In this document: one piece after another, positions 8,627 to 16,234 of the stretch
Numbering within the stretch: position 1 is the first letter of the stretch
Layout: the number at the start of each line of letters is the position of its first letter
NCBI RefSeq assembly: GCF_018612875.1
Contig: NZ_JAGGRI010000039.1
Location: forward strand, 1 to 36,923
Source of the DNA: Lysobacter sp. ISL-50
Lineage (GTDB): Bacteria > Pseudomonadota > Gammaproteobacteria > Xanthomonadales > Xanthomonadaceae
Length of the DNA: 36,923 nt
Direction of reading: 5' to 3'
The notes under the pieces: generated by a model
Database searches by the model: none
What the model saw: the letters and a program-made list of their open reading frames with translations, nothing else
Told to the model about the DNA's origin: nothing
Program-made: the position numbers and the translations under genes

Positions 8627-10369
8627 TCAGGGCGCCGGACGCGCCAGCCGGGTCTGCAGCAGGGACAGCAGCTCGCGTTTTTCTTCGTCGCTGAGGCTGC
8701 CTTCGCGCTTGCGTTCCTGCAGTTCGTCCAGCCGTTGCACCACGGTCTGTTTTTCCAGTTGCGCGATCGCGTCGAGGAATTCGCGCTGCAGGGTGTCGTC
8801 GCCGCCAGGCAGGGAGTGGCTGGCGAGTTTATGCAGCGCGGCGGCCTGCGGGTGTTCGGCCAGATGCTCCAGCAACGCGCCGGTGCTGATTTCCGGTCGC
8901 TGCTGCACCACATCGACGATTTCGATCAACAGTTCGATGCCGGGCTGGCGCAAGGCGGCGAAACGGTAGGGCGGTTGCAGCGCCGCGGCGAGCGAGGGCT
9001 TTTGCAGCAACACGCTGATCGCGCTGCGCACCAGCGAGCGCTTGGGCGTCGGCGCCGGACGCGCGCCCGAATGCGCGCGCTGCGTCGGCACGTGCGTATC
9101 CGGCGAGGACGCGCGCGCGCCGACGCCGGTCAGCTCGGTCAGGCGCTGCTTCATCAGGTCGCCGAAGGCGCCGTCGGGAATCTGCGCCAGCAGCGGCTTG
9201 GCGCGTTCGGCCAGCCGGCCCTTGCCTTCGAGCGTGTTCAAGTTGACGTCGGCGGCGAGCGAGTCGAACAGGAACTGCGACAGCGGCGTCGCCTCGCGCA
9301 GGCGCCGGTCGAAGCCTTCCGCGCCTTCGTTGCGCACCAATGAATCGGGGTCTTCGCCGTCGGGCAGGAACAGGAAGAAGGCCTGGCGACCGTCCTTCAT
9401 GCGCGGCAGCACCGACTCGACCGCCTTCCACGCCGCGCCGCGGCCGGCGCGGTCGCCGTCGAAACAGAAATAGACGTCGGCGGCGTTGCGGAACAGCAGT
9501 TCGGCGTGATCGGGCGTGGTCGCCGTGCCCAACGTCGCCACCGCCGTGTCCACGCCGTGCTGGAACAGCGCGACCACGTCCATGTAGCCCTCGACCACGA
9601 TCAGCTTCGGAATCTTGTTGTGGGCCTGGCGCACCTGCCACAGGCCGTAGAGCTCGCGGCCTTTGTGGAACAGCGGGGTTTCCGGCGAATTGAGATATTT
9701 CGGCCCGTCTTCCTTGTCGAGCACGCGGCCGCCGAAGGCGATGACGCGGCCGCGGCGGTCGTGGATCGGGAACATGACCCGATCGCGGAATTTGTCGTAG
9801 ACGCGGCCGCTGTCGTTCTTGGAGAACAGGCCGGCGCGTTCGAGCAGTTTCATGCGCCGCTCGTCGGTGCCCAGCGCATCGCGCAGGCCGTTGAAGCCGT
9901 CGGGGGCGTAGCCGATGCCGAAGCGGTCGCGGATGTCGATGCTGACGCCGCGGCTGTCCAGATAGCCCTGGGCCTTGCCGCTGATGGCGTATTGCTTGAG
10001 GAAGAAGCGCTGCGCGGCTTCGACCGCGACGTACAGGTCCGAGGTCTCCGAGTTTTCGTTGCGCGCGCGGGTGTCGCGCGGGACTTCCACGCCGACGCGC
10101 TTGGCCAGCTCATCGACCGCGTCGAGGAACTCCAGGCGCTCGTAATTCATCAGGAAGCTGATCGCGGTGCCGTGCGCGCCGCAGCCGAAGCAGTGATAGA
10201 ACTGCTTGGTCGGCGAGACCGTGAACGAGGGCGAGCGCTCGTCGTGGAACGGGCAGCGCGCCGAGTATTCCTTGCCCTGGCGTTTTAACGGCACGCGCGC
10301 GCCGATCACCTCGACGATGTCGGTGCGGGCGAGGAGGTCGTCGATGAAGCCGTCGGGGATGCGGGCCAT
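8627..10369 (-). CDS. dnaG: DNA primase DnaG
   Basis: A 580-residue primase that makes the RNA primers for replication. The N-terminal zinc-binding domain has Cys39, His42, Cys60 and Cys63 (CPFH and CFGCG). The Toprim core has Glu260 in VVEGYMDV and Asp304/Asp306 in FDGDRAG, equivalent to the metal ligands of the E. coli enzyme. The C-terminal helicase-interacting region (about 440-580) is less conserved, with an Ala/Pro-rich linker. The ATG at 10369 gives the family's usual start, MARIPDGFIDDLLARTDIV; the frame continues upstream to 10561 only by reading through a dispersed repeat. It is the last gene of the rpsU-yqeY-yihY-dnaG series, but an M19 peptidase-family gene rather than rpoD follows. 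Confidence 0.98.
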   Translation of the reverse strand: MARIPDGFIDDLLARTDIVEVIGARVPLKRQGKEYSARCPFHDERSPSFTVSPTKQFYHCFGCGAHGTAISFLMNYERLEFLDAVDELAKRVGVEVPRDTRARNENSETSDLYVAVEAAQRFFLKQYAISGKAQGYLDSRGVSIDIRDRFGIGYAPDGFNGLRDALGTDERRMKLLERAGLFSKNDSGRVYDKFRDRVMFPIHDRRGRVIAFGGRVLDKEDGPKYLNSPETPLFHKGRELYGLWQVRQAHNKIPKLIVVEGYMDVVALFQHGVDTAVATLGTATTPDHAELLFRNAADVYFCFDGDRAGRGAAWKAVESVLPRMKDGRQAFFLFLPDGEDPDSLVRNEGAEGFDRRLREATPLSQFLFDSLAADVNLNTLEGKGRLAERAKPLLAQIPDGAFGDLMKQRLTELTGVGARASSPDTHVPTQRAHSGARPAPTPKRSLVRSAISVLLQKPSLAAALQPPYRFAALRQPGIELLIEIVDVVQQRPEISTGALLEHLAEHPQAAALHKLASHSLPGGDDTLQREFLDAIAQLEKQTVVQRLDELQERKREGSLSDEEKRELLSLLQTRLARPAP

Positions 10370-10464
10370 GCCGGTGGCCGCCTGCGAGGGGCGGCGCGAA
10401 ACTCGTTGCGGATCGGCGACTAGGATGCCATGAGGCGGGGTGGATCGGCCGCGATTGGGGCCAA

Positions 10465-10570
10465 GAGCAAATCCCCCCTGCCCCCCTTTTTCAAAGGGGG
10501 GAACTCGATAGGTCGGAATTCGGAGTTCGGAGGTGCGCGAAAACAAGAGCCCCCTTTGCAAAAGGGGGCG
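10465..10570. repeat. Dispersed C-tract/G-tract hairpin repeats upstream of dnaG
   Basis: One full copy of the repeat at 10468-10503 and a shorter copy at 10549-10569, in the 263-base gap between yihY and dnaG. They lie in the presumed leader or spacer of dnaG and would form hairpins in any read-through transcript, so they could separate dnaG expression from upstream genes. No protein-coding signal is seen in the gap. Confidence 0.75.
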
Positions 10571-10632
10571 GCGCCCGGCGCCCGGCCGGTATCGCGCAAA
10601 ACCCCAGCGCCGGGGATTTGCCCCCGCCGAAG

Positions 10633-11625
10633 TTACCCTTCCAACCCCACCGCACTACGCTCCTGCGCCAAGCGCCGCCGCACCCGCGCATGCTCATCGA
10701 GCATCGCGGTGATCAGCGCCCCGAGCAGGAACACCACCGCGCAGTAGTACATCCACACCAGCATGATCACCAGGCCGCCGGCCGGGCCGTAGGCCGTGCC
10801 CAGGCTGGCCTGGCCCAGGTACAGGCCGATCGCGCTGCGGCCGAGCATGAACATGCCGGAGGTCAACGCGCCGCCGAACAGCGCGCGTCGGCGGCTGACC
10901 GGGCGATCCGGCAGCCAGCGGTACATCGCCGCGAACACCAGCGCATACAGCAGGAACGACGCCACCGCGGCGAACACCGGCAGCAAATCGGGCACGTAAG
11001 CGATCAACAGTTGCAGCGCCGCCTGCACCGCCATCGACACCACCAGCAGGAAACCGACGCTGATGACCATGCCGAACGACAGCAAGCGCTTGCGCAGCCA
11101 CGCCATCAACCCGCCCAGGCGCTTGGCGTCGCTGCGGAACACGCGGTTGAGCGCGGCCTGCAATTGGCCGAACACGGCCGAGGCGCCGACCAGCAGCGCG
11201 ATGGTGCCCAGCAGCGCGGCGAACGAGCCGGTGCCCGGGCGGTTCTCGGCATTGGCCACGATCAACCGCGCCGTGCTTTCGACCTGGCTGCCGGCCAGCA
11301 GCCCGATCTGGCGGAAGAACTCCTCCTGCGCGGACGGGTAGAGCGCGGTGGTCAGCCACAGCACCATCAGGATCAGCGGCGCCAGCGACAGCAAGGTGTA
11401 GAACGACAGCGCCGCGGCCAGCGCCAGGATGTCGTAATCGACGAAGCGCTGCGCGAACTTGCCCGGCCAGCTCTGCTCCAGGCGGGTCTGCAGGGCGTGG
11501 ATGCGTTGCATGGCGTCATGGGCGAATTCGGACGCGCCCGAGCCCGCGCGATCGGCGTCCGCCGCCGGCGGATCGGGGCGTGGAGCGTTGTGATGCGCGG
11601 GCAGGGAATCCGGATTCGAAGGCAT
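10633..11625 (-). CDS. YihY/BrkB family inner-membrane protein
   Basis: A 330-residue protein with six predicted membrane helices after a polar N-terminal stretch of about 70 residues. The family pattern is clear: DYDILALAAALSFYTLLSLAP in helix 1, a VGASAVFGQLQAALNRVF segment, and YGPAGGLVIMLVWMYYCAVV near the end. YihY/BrkB proteins (formerly mis-called RNase BN) are inner-membrane proteins of unsettled function, with transport or envelope roles proposed. I use the ATG at 11625 (MPSNPDSL); a longer start at 11670 and a shorter one at 11511 are possible, and none has a strong ribosome site. It lies between the broken SEC-C gene and dnaG. Confidence 0.88.
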   Translation of the reverse strand: MPSNPDSLPAHHNAPRPDPPAADADRAGSGASEFAHDAMQRIHALQTRLEQSWPGKFAQRFVDYDILALAAALSFYTLLSLAPLILMVLWLTTALYPSAQEEFFRQIGLLAGSQVESTARLIVANAENRPGTGSFAALLGTIALLVGASAVFGQLQAALNRVFRSDAKRLGGLMAWLRKRLLSFGMVISVGFLLVVSMAVQAALQLLIAYVPDLLPVFAAVASFLLYALVFAAMYRWLPDRPVSRRRALFGGALTSGMFMLGRSAIGLYLGQASLGTAYGPAGGLVIMLVWMYYCAVVFLLGALITAMLDEHARVRRRLAQERSAVGLEG

Positions 11626-11751
11626 GCGGTACGAGCATCGTCGCGGGGGTGACGCGTTCAGTATCCGCAAATCGGGTTAGCGATGCGTCGCCGATGCGTG
11701 CACAAACGCATCTTCGGAGCGCGCGATCGGCCTGTCTCAAGACCACCGATA

Positions 11752-11783
11752 CGCGAAAGCCGGGGCCCGGCCCGGCTTTCGCG
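11752..11783. other. Perfect 13-bp stem hairpin
   Basis: CGCGAAAGCCGGG at 11752-11764 pairs exactly with 11771-11783 around a 6-base GC loop. It lies 57 bases beyond the end of the SEC-C gene on the minus strand and 127 bases before yihY. No T-run follows on either strand, so it may be a weak or Rho-assisted terminator, or an RNA-stability element. Confidence 0.6.
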
Positions 11784-11840
11784 GCGATCGCGCCGTGGCG
11801 GCGAGATCGCGGGGTATCGACGATTGCGCGCGATCAGTCC

Positions 11841-12217
11841 CTAAAAGTAGTCATCGCGCAGCGAACCGTCATGGCGGCCGACGCGCAGACAACAATTCCT
11901 TGAACCTCCGCGCGGAGCCGCAGGGGCACGGATCGTTGCGGCCCAGCTTCTCGACCAGTTCCTTGTCGCCATGAACCAGCCGCCGGCCGCGTTTGACGCG
12001 GGTTTCGGACGGGTAGCCCTTGCGGCGTTTACGGGTGAGTTCGAGCGCGGGCGCGGCGTGGGACGGCGCGAGGTCGAAATCGGACGGATCGGGCGCGACG
12101 GTTTCGACGGCTTCGGGCGTGTCCGCGGCAGCGGCCTGGAGCCCGGCGTCGGTCGTTTCGATCAGCGGATCAGGCAGCGGCCTGAAAGCAGACGGCGTTG
12201 GGGTTGCGGCGTTTCAT
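11841..12217 (-). pseudogene. SEC-C metal-binding protein gene, disrupted by two apparent +1 frameshifts
   Basis: Translating the minus strand here shows a coding region split over three frames. An ATG at 12217 has an excellent GGAGGT site 5 bases upstream and reads [15 protein letters not shown] before TGA (12172-12170). Skipping one base there enters a long open frame ending in [23 protein letters not shown], a classic SEC-C zinc motif (CPC at 11911-11925). That frame then reads Leu-Leu where the motif needs Cys-Cys; skipping one T at 11894-11895 restores [11 protein letters not shown]... and a stop at 11841. The repaired product is 124 residues. SEC-C motifs bind zinc and occur at the C-terminus of SecA and in small proteins of unknown role. 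It lies between yqeY and yihY. Either the gene is decaying or the sequence has two single-base insertions. Confidence 0.7.
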
Positions 12218-12325
12218 GGAGCACCTCCGGTCGTGCGGCCCTTGCGGGCGGTGAAACCCGGACGCCGCCACGCGGCGCCGGGGAATAACGAGGTCCGCCG
12301 CATCCGCCGGCGGACCGGGCCGGAC

Positions 12326-12772
12326 TCAGCCGGCCAGACGCTTCTTGGTCAGCGCCGACACCTGGCCCATGTCGGCCTTGCCGGCCAGCTTGGCCTTGAG
12401 CGGGCCCATCAGCTTGCCCAGGTCGGCCGGGCCGGTCGCGCCGACTTCGGCGATGGCCTGCTCGATCACGGCCAGGATCTCGGCCTCGCCCATCTTGGCC
12501 GGGATATAGCGCTCGATCACGACGATTTCGTCGCGCTCGATCTGGGCCAGATCCTCGCGCGCGGCCGCTTCGTACTGGCTGACCGAGTCGCGGCGCTGCT
12601 TGACCATCTTGTCGAGGATCGCGATCACCGCGGCGTCGTCGAGTTCGATGCGCTCATCGACTTCCTTCTGCTTGAGCGCCGCGTTCATCAGGCGGATCAC
12701 GCCCAGGGTCTGCTTGTCGCCGCTCTTCATCGCGGCCTTCATGTCTTCGGTGAGGCGTTGTTTGAGGGTCAT
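12326..12772 (-). CDS. GatB/YqeY domain protein
   Basis: A 148-residue helical protein covering the whole YqeY family: the N-terminal MTLKQRLTEDMKAAMKSGDK, the VIRLMNAALKQKEVD segment, and a C-terminal QAIAEVGATGPADLGKLMGPL domain like the tail of GatB. YqeY resembles the tRNA-binding tail of the Asp/Glu-tRNA amidotransferase and is commonly found between rpsU and dnaG; its exact function is not established. The ATG at 12772 gives the family start, though the upstream sequence is a heptad repeat and holds no good ribosome site. It is downstream of rpsU on the same strand, but a terminator lies between them. Confidence 0.93.
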   Translation of the reverse strand: MTLKQRLTEDMKAAMKSGDKQTLGVIRLMNAALKQKEVDERIELDDAAVIAILDKMVKQRRDSVSQYEAAAREDLAQIERDEIVVIERYIPAKMGEAEILAVIEQAIAEVGATGPADLGKLMGPLKAKLAGKADMGQVSALTKKRLAG

Positions 12773-12781
12773 GGCTTTTTG

Positions 12782-12896
12782 ACGGGAATTGGGAATGGGG
12801 AATAGGGAATCGGTAGAGCGATCGCACTGCGGGTTGGGGCGGCGCTGGGCGAAGCGGGCATTCACGATTCCCGATTCTCCATTCCCGATTCCCGGC
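12782..12896. repeat. GATTCCC-type heptad repeats, inverted arms
   Basis: Degenerate runs of GGGAAT(N) at 12782-12812 and the complementary GATTCCC form at 12863-12895 flank about 50 bases of unique DNA immediately upstream of yqeY. The same 7-base unit forms a longer tandem run at 21023-21084. It is non-coding and potentially unstable by slippage. Confidence 0.7.
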
Positions 12897-12910
12897 TAAA
12901 GCACAAACGC

Positions 12911-12945
12911 AAAAAGCCGGCAGCGCCCGAGGCGCGGCCGGCTTG
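12911..12945 (-). terminator. Intrinsic terminator after rpsU
   Basis: AAGCCGGC (12914-12921) pairs with GCCGGCTT (12937-12944), with a GC-rich loop, and on the minus strand is followed by five T residues. It lies about 55 bases beyond the rpsU stop and would end or attenuate transcription before yqeY. Confidence 0.8.
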
Positions 12946-12999
12946 ATGGTGGTTCTGCGACAGCCGGCAGGTTAGGCCTGGCGGACGCGGAACGCGCGA

Positions 13000-13215
13000 T
13001 CAGTACAGGCGCTGACGCTTGGTGACGTCGCGCGAGGCGCGGCGCGCCTGACGCTTCACCGCAGCGGCGGCCTTGCGCTTGCGTTCCTGCGTCGGCTTTT
13101 CATAGAACTCGCGCTTGCGGGTTTCGGCCAGGACGCCGGCCTTTTCGCAGGTGCGCTTGAAACGGCGCAGGGCAAATTCGAAAGGCTCGTTTTCGCGGAC
13201 TTTGACGCTGGGCAT
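13000..13215 (-). CDS. rpsU: 30S ribosomal protein S21
   Basis: The 71-residue product [19 protein letters not shown]... is a full-length bS21, with the expected [22 protein letters not shown] and basic C-terminal tail ([14 protein letters not shown]). S21 joins the small subunit platform near the anti-Shine-Dalgarno region and helps initiation. The ATG at 13215 is the conserved start; GAGAT lies shortly upstream. It is preceded by a consensus -10 box and followed by an intrinsic terminator, so it can be expressed on its own at a high level. It is divergent from tsaD, a widespread gammaproteobacterial arrangement. Confidence 0.98.
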   Translation of the reverse strand: MPSVKVRENEPFEFALRRFKRTCEKAGVLAETRKREFYEKPTQERKRKAAAAVKRQARRASRDVTKRQRLY

Positions 13216-13264
13216 ACGTAATCTCGTTAACGGGGACCGGCCCGGCAGACCGGGAGAGCCGCGC

Positions 13265-13294
13265 ATTATAGCGATGCTCGTGCGGAAGGTGCAA
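13265..13294 (-). promoter_or_regulatory. Sigma-70-type promoter for rpsU
   Basis: On the minus strand a perfect TATAAT -10 box lies at 13270-13265, about 50 bases before the rpsU ATG. A weak TTGCAC -35 candidate lies 18 bases further upstream (13294-13289). The AT-rich box stands out against the GC-rich surroundings. Confidence 0.7.
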
Positions 13295-13361
13295 CATACA
13301 CCTCCATGAACGCGACATTCTCCCAGAAACCGGCGGCCGACGCAGCCCGTAAGGCCCGCCC

Positions 13362-14384
13362 ATGAAGGTTTTGGGCATCGAAACCAGCTGCGACGAGACC
13401 GGGGTGGCGGTGTACGACACCGACGCCGGTCTGCGCGCCCATGCGCTTTACAGCCAGATCGCCCTGCACGCCGAATACGGCGGGGTGGTGCCCGAGCTGG
13501 CCAGCCGCGACCACGTGCGCAAGCTGCTGCCGCTGATCCGCCAGACCCTGGCCGAGGCCGGCCTGGGCACCCGGGACATCGACGGGGTGGCCTATACCGC
13601 CGGCCCGGGCCTGGTCGGCGCGCTGCTGGTCGGCGCCGGGGTTGCGCGCGCGCTGGCCTGGGCGCTGGACGTGCCGGCGGTCGGCGTGCACCACATGGAA
13701 GGCCATCTGCTGGCGCCGCTGATGGAGGACGACCCGCTGGGCCGGCCCGAGCCGCCGTTCGTGGCCCTGCTGGTCTCCGGCGGGCATACCCAACTGGTCG
13801 CGGTGGACCGGATCGGCCAGTACCGCCTGCTCGGCGAGACCCTGGACGACGCCGCCGGCGAGGCCTTCGACAAGACCGCCAAGCTGATGGGGCTGCCGTA
13901 CCCCGGCGGCCCGCAACTGGCGGCGCAGGCCGAGCTGGGCACCCCCGGCCGTTACAAATTCGCCCGGCCGATGACCGACCGGCCCGGCCTGGACTTCAGT
14001 TTCAGCGGCCTCAAGACCCAGGTGCTGCTGGCCTGGCAGAACAGCGACAAGACCGAGCAGACCCGCGCCGACATCGCCCGCGCCTTCGAGGACGCGGTCG
14101 TGGACACGCTGGCGATCAAGTGCGAACGCGCGCTGGAAGCCTCCGGCTGCAAGACCCTGGTGGTCGCCGGCGGCGTCGGCGCGAACACGCGCCTGCGCGC
14201 CAAGCTCGCCGCGATGACGCAAAAGCGCGGCGGCCGGGTGGCGTTTCCGCGGCCGATGTTCTGCACCGACAACGGCGCGATGATCGCCTACGCCGGCGCG
14301 CTGCGCCTGCAGGCGGGGCAGCATGCCGATGCGTCGGTGCGGGTGACGCCGCGGTGGGACATGGCCTTGCTGGAGCCGGTGTAG
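13362..14384 (+). CDS. tsaD: tRNA N6-adenosine threonylcarbamoyltransferase TsaD
   Basis: A 340-residue ASKHA-fold enzyme, the usual bacterial length. With TsaB and TsaE it transfers threonylcarbamoyl to A37 of ANN-decoding tRNAs to form t6A. It starts [19 protein letters not shown], and carries the metal-binding His111 and His115 (HHMEGH), the nucleotide-binding [21 protein letters not shown] and a late [10 protein letters not shown] with the third metal ligand Asp. The start is fixed by the family N-terminus. It is divergent from rpsU across 146 bases. Confidence 0.98.
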   Translation: MKVLGIETSCDETGVAVYDTDAGLRAHALYSQIALHAEYGGVVPELASRDHVRKLLPLIRQTLAEAGLGTRDIDGVAYTAGPGLVGALLVGAGVARALAWALDVPAVGVHHMEGHLLAPLMEDDPLGRPEPPFVALLVSGGHTQLVAVDRIGQYRLLGETLDDAAGEAFDKTAKLMGLPYPGGPQLAAQAELGTPGRYKFARPMTDRPGLDFSFSGLKTQVLLAWQNSDKTEQTRADIARAFEDAVVDTLAIKCERALEASGCKTLVVAGGVGANTRLRAKLAAMTQKRGGRVAFPRPMFCTDNGAMIAYAGALRLQAGQHADASVRVTPRWDMALLEPV

Positions 14385-14399
14385 CCGCCGCTGCGACGG

Positions 14400-14550
14400 G
14401 CTTTTGTGGGAGGGGCTTCAGCCTCGAGGTTTTTGTGGGAGGGGCTTCAGCCCCGATGCTTTCCGCTCCGTGCTGGAAGCATCCCCATGGAGTCAAACCC
14501 CGCGGCGATTTGAGCGAAAAGCATCGGGGCTGAAGCCCCTCCTACAAAAG
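14400..14550. repeat. GGGGCTTCAGCCCC-family repeats, direct and inverted
   Basis: Three copies of an element built around GTGGGAGGGGCTTCAGCCCC: one diverged copy at 14403-14429, a full copy at 14430-14462 and an inverted copy at 14517-14550. The last two face each other across about 55 bases and could pair into a long hairpin. They lie between tsaD and folB. The same family recurs at 15016-15115 and, as a variant, at 22857-22936. Confidence 0.85.
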
Positions 14551-14644
14551 CCTTGCGGCGGCGACGAAATCCGGCGTCGCGGGTAGCATGCTTTTCACTT
14601 CTTACGCATCGCACGGCCCATCCCTCATGCCGAATCCTGCCCCC

Positions 14645-14995
14645 ATGGACCACGTCTTCATCGAAGGCCTCGAAATCGAAGCCGTGATCGGCATCTACGA
14701 CTGGGAGCGACGCATCCGCCAGCCGCTGGTGTTCGATCTGGAAATGGCCTTCGACAACCGCGTGCCCGCAGCCAGCGACGCGATCGGCGACACCCTCGAT
14801 TACGCGGCGGTGTGCGAGCGCATCAGCCAGTTCGTGGCGCAGTCCGAGTTCGGCCTGGTCGAAACCCTGGCCGAGCGCGTCGCTGCGATCGTGCTCAATG
14901 AGTTCAAGGTCGCCCGGGTGCGGCTCAAGCTCAGCAAGCCCGGTGCGATCCGCAATGCGCGCGGGGTCGGGGTGTGTATCGAGCGCGGTCGCTGA
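14645..14995 (+). CDS. folB: Dihydroneopterin aldolase
   Basis: A 116-residue enzyme of tetrahydrofolate synthesis, converting 7,8-dihydroneopterin to 6-hydroxymethyl-dihydropterin and glycolaldehyde; it normally forms an octamer in the cytoplasm. The family pattern is full: VFIEGLEIEAVIGIYDWER at the start, TLDYAAVCERI in the middle, LVETLAERVAAIVL and the closing KLSKPGAIRNARGVGV. The catalytic Lys is in LKLSKPGA. The ATG at 14645 gives the usual length; in-frame ATGs at 14588 and 14627 would add 19 or 6 atypical residues, and none has a clear ribosome site. Confidence 0.95.
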   Translation: MDHVFIEGLEIEAVIGIYDWERRIRQPLVFDLEMAFDNRVPAASDAIGDTLDYAAVCERISQFVAQSEFGLVETLAERVAAIVLNEFKVARVRLKLSKPGAIRNARGVGVCIERGR

Positions 14996-15015
14996 GGGTG
15001 GCGGCGATCTGATCG

Positions 15016-15115
15016 GAAAGCATCGGGGCTGAAGCCCCTCCCACAAAAGCATTCCCGAGCCGAGCGCGAAGCCCCGAAGTCTTTTGTGGGAGGGGCTTCA
15101 GCCCCGAATGCTCTT
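15016..15115. repeat. Inverted pair of GGGGCTTCAGCCCC-family repeats
   Basis: Copies at 15016-15050 and 15080-15115 are in opposite orientation around about 30 bases of unique DNA, directly after folB. They are near-identical to those at 14430-14550, so folB is bracketed by two inverted pairs of the same repeat. Confidence 0.85.
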
Positions 15116-15227
15116 GGCTCCGATCGCCGCGCAAATCCTTCCCCGGCACCCGCCCCGCATCACACCCACTTGCGAATTCCCGTCACAGGTTTGACGATGC
15201 CCCGATCTTATGACCTGGGGGCAGGCG

Positions 15228-16052
15228 ATGTTCGAGAAGATTTCCCGCAGCTGGGAGTTGGCCAAGGCCAGCGCCTCGGTGCTCAATTCAGACCGGGAGC
15301 TGTTGGTGTTTCCGGTGGTGTCGGCGATCTGCGTGCTGGTGGTGCTGGCCACCTTCATGATCCCGGCGGTCGCCTTCAAGCTGTTCGCCGACGGCTACAG
15401 CGTCGGTTCGCTGGCGTTCGCGTTCGCGTTTTATTTCTGCCAGTACTTCGTGATCATCTTCTGCAACTGCGCGCTGGTCAGCGCGGCGATGATCCGGCTG
15501 GAAGGCGGCAATCCCACCGTCGCCGACGGTTTCAACGCGGCGCGTTCGCGCATCGGTGCGATCGCCGGCTACGCGGCCATCGCCGCCACCGTCGGCATGA
15601 TCCTCAAGGCGATCAAGGATCGCGACAACAACTTCATCGTGCGCCTGATCGGCGGCGCGCTCGGCGCGGCCTGGACGATGGCGACCTTCCTGGTCGTGCC
15701 GGTGCTGGTCGCGGAGAACGTCGGGCCGATGGACGCGCTCAAGCGCAGCGTGGCGATGTTCAAGCGCACCTGGGGCGAGAGCGCGGCCGGCATGGCCGGC
15801 ATCGGCCTGGCCTGCTTCGTGGCGATGCTGGCGCTGGGCGCGGCCGGGTTCGGCCTGGCCTATGTGCTGAGCCTGGTGTCCTCGGCGCTGGCGGTCCTGA
15901 TCGGCGCGGTGACGGTGCTGGCCCTGCTGGCGCTGGCGGTGTACCAGAGCGCGCTGGGCAGCGTGTATTCGGCTGCGTTGTACCGCTATGCGGTGGACGG
16001 CGAAGTGCCGCGCGGTTTCGAAGGCCTGGCGCTGGAAGCGCCGCGCCGCTGA
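15228..16052 (+). CDS. DUF6159-like multi-pass membrane protein
   Basis: A 274-residue integral membrane protein with about six hydrophobic segments. It begins with the amphipathic MFEKISRSWELAKASASVL, followed by DRELLVFPVVSAI, a pattern I associate with DUF6159 proteins (W.l...s..vL..d.eLl.fPl). Later features are a soluble loop AALVSAAMIRLEGG... and VENVGPMDALKRSVAMFKRTWGE, which recalls the Glycerophosphoryl-diester-phosphodiesterase-membrane-like folds. Function is unknown; an inner-membrane role is likely. The ATG at 15228 follows GGGGG by 6 bases and is preferred over 15210. It is a single gene, downstream of the folB repeats. Confidence 0.8.
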   Translation: MFEKISRSWELAKASASVLNSDRELLVFPVVSAICVLVVLATFMIPAVAFKLFADGYSVGSLAFAFAFYFCQYFVIIFCNCALVSAAMIRLEGGNPTVADGFNAARSRIGAIAGYAAIAATVGMILKAIKDRDNNFIVRLIGGALGAAWTMATFLVVPVLVAENVGPMDALKRSVAMFKRTWGESAAGMAGIGLACFVAMLALGAAGFGLAYVLSLVSSALAVLIGAVTVLALLALAVYQSALGSVYSAALYRYAVDGEVPRGFEGLALEAPRR

Positions 16053-16234
16053 GTCGCCGGCGGCGACCGTCGAACCGATGTCGCGAGACCGCCCACGGGC
16101 GGCCTTCGCTTTTGCGCCTCAGCGACCCGGGGTGAGTTCGGCCACGTCCGCGTCCTCGTCGCTGCCGAAGCCGACCGCGATCGCTAGCCTGCTTTATCCT
16201 GGCGGCCTGCTCCTGACCTGCGTAACGCCGCCAC

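Noticed and set aside
11971-12288. Plus-strand gene in the yqeY-yihY interval
   Set aside because: It is antisense to the SEC-C coding region, which has a strong ribosome site and a recognisable zinc motif; the plus-strand product is Gly/Arg-rich with no similarity I can name.
14588-14644. N-terminal extension of dihydroneopterin aldolase
   Set aside because: The extra 19 residues have no counterpart in the family and no signal peptide; the conserved product starts at MDHVFIEG.
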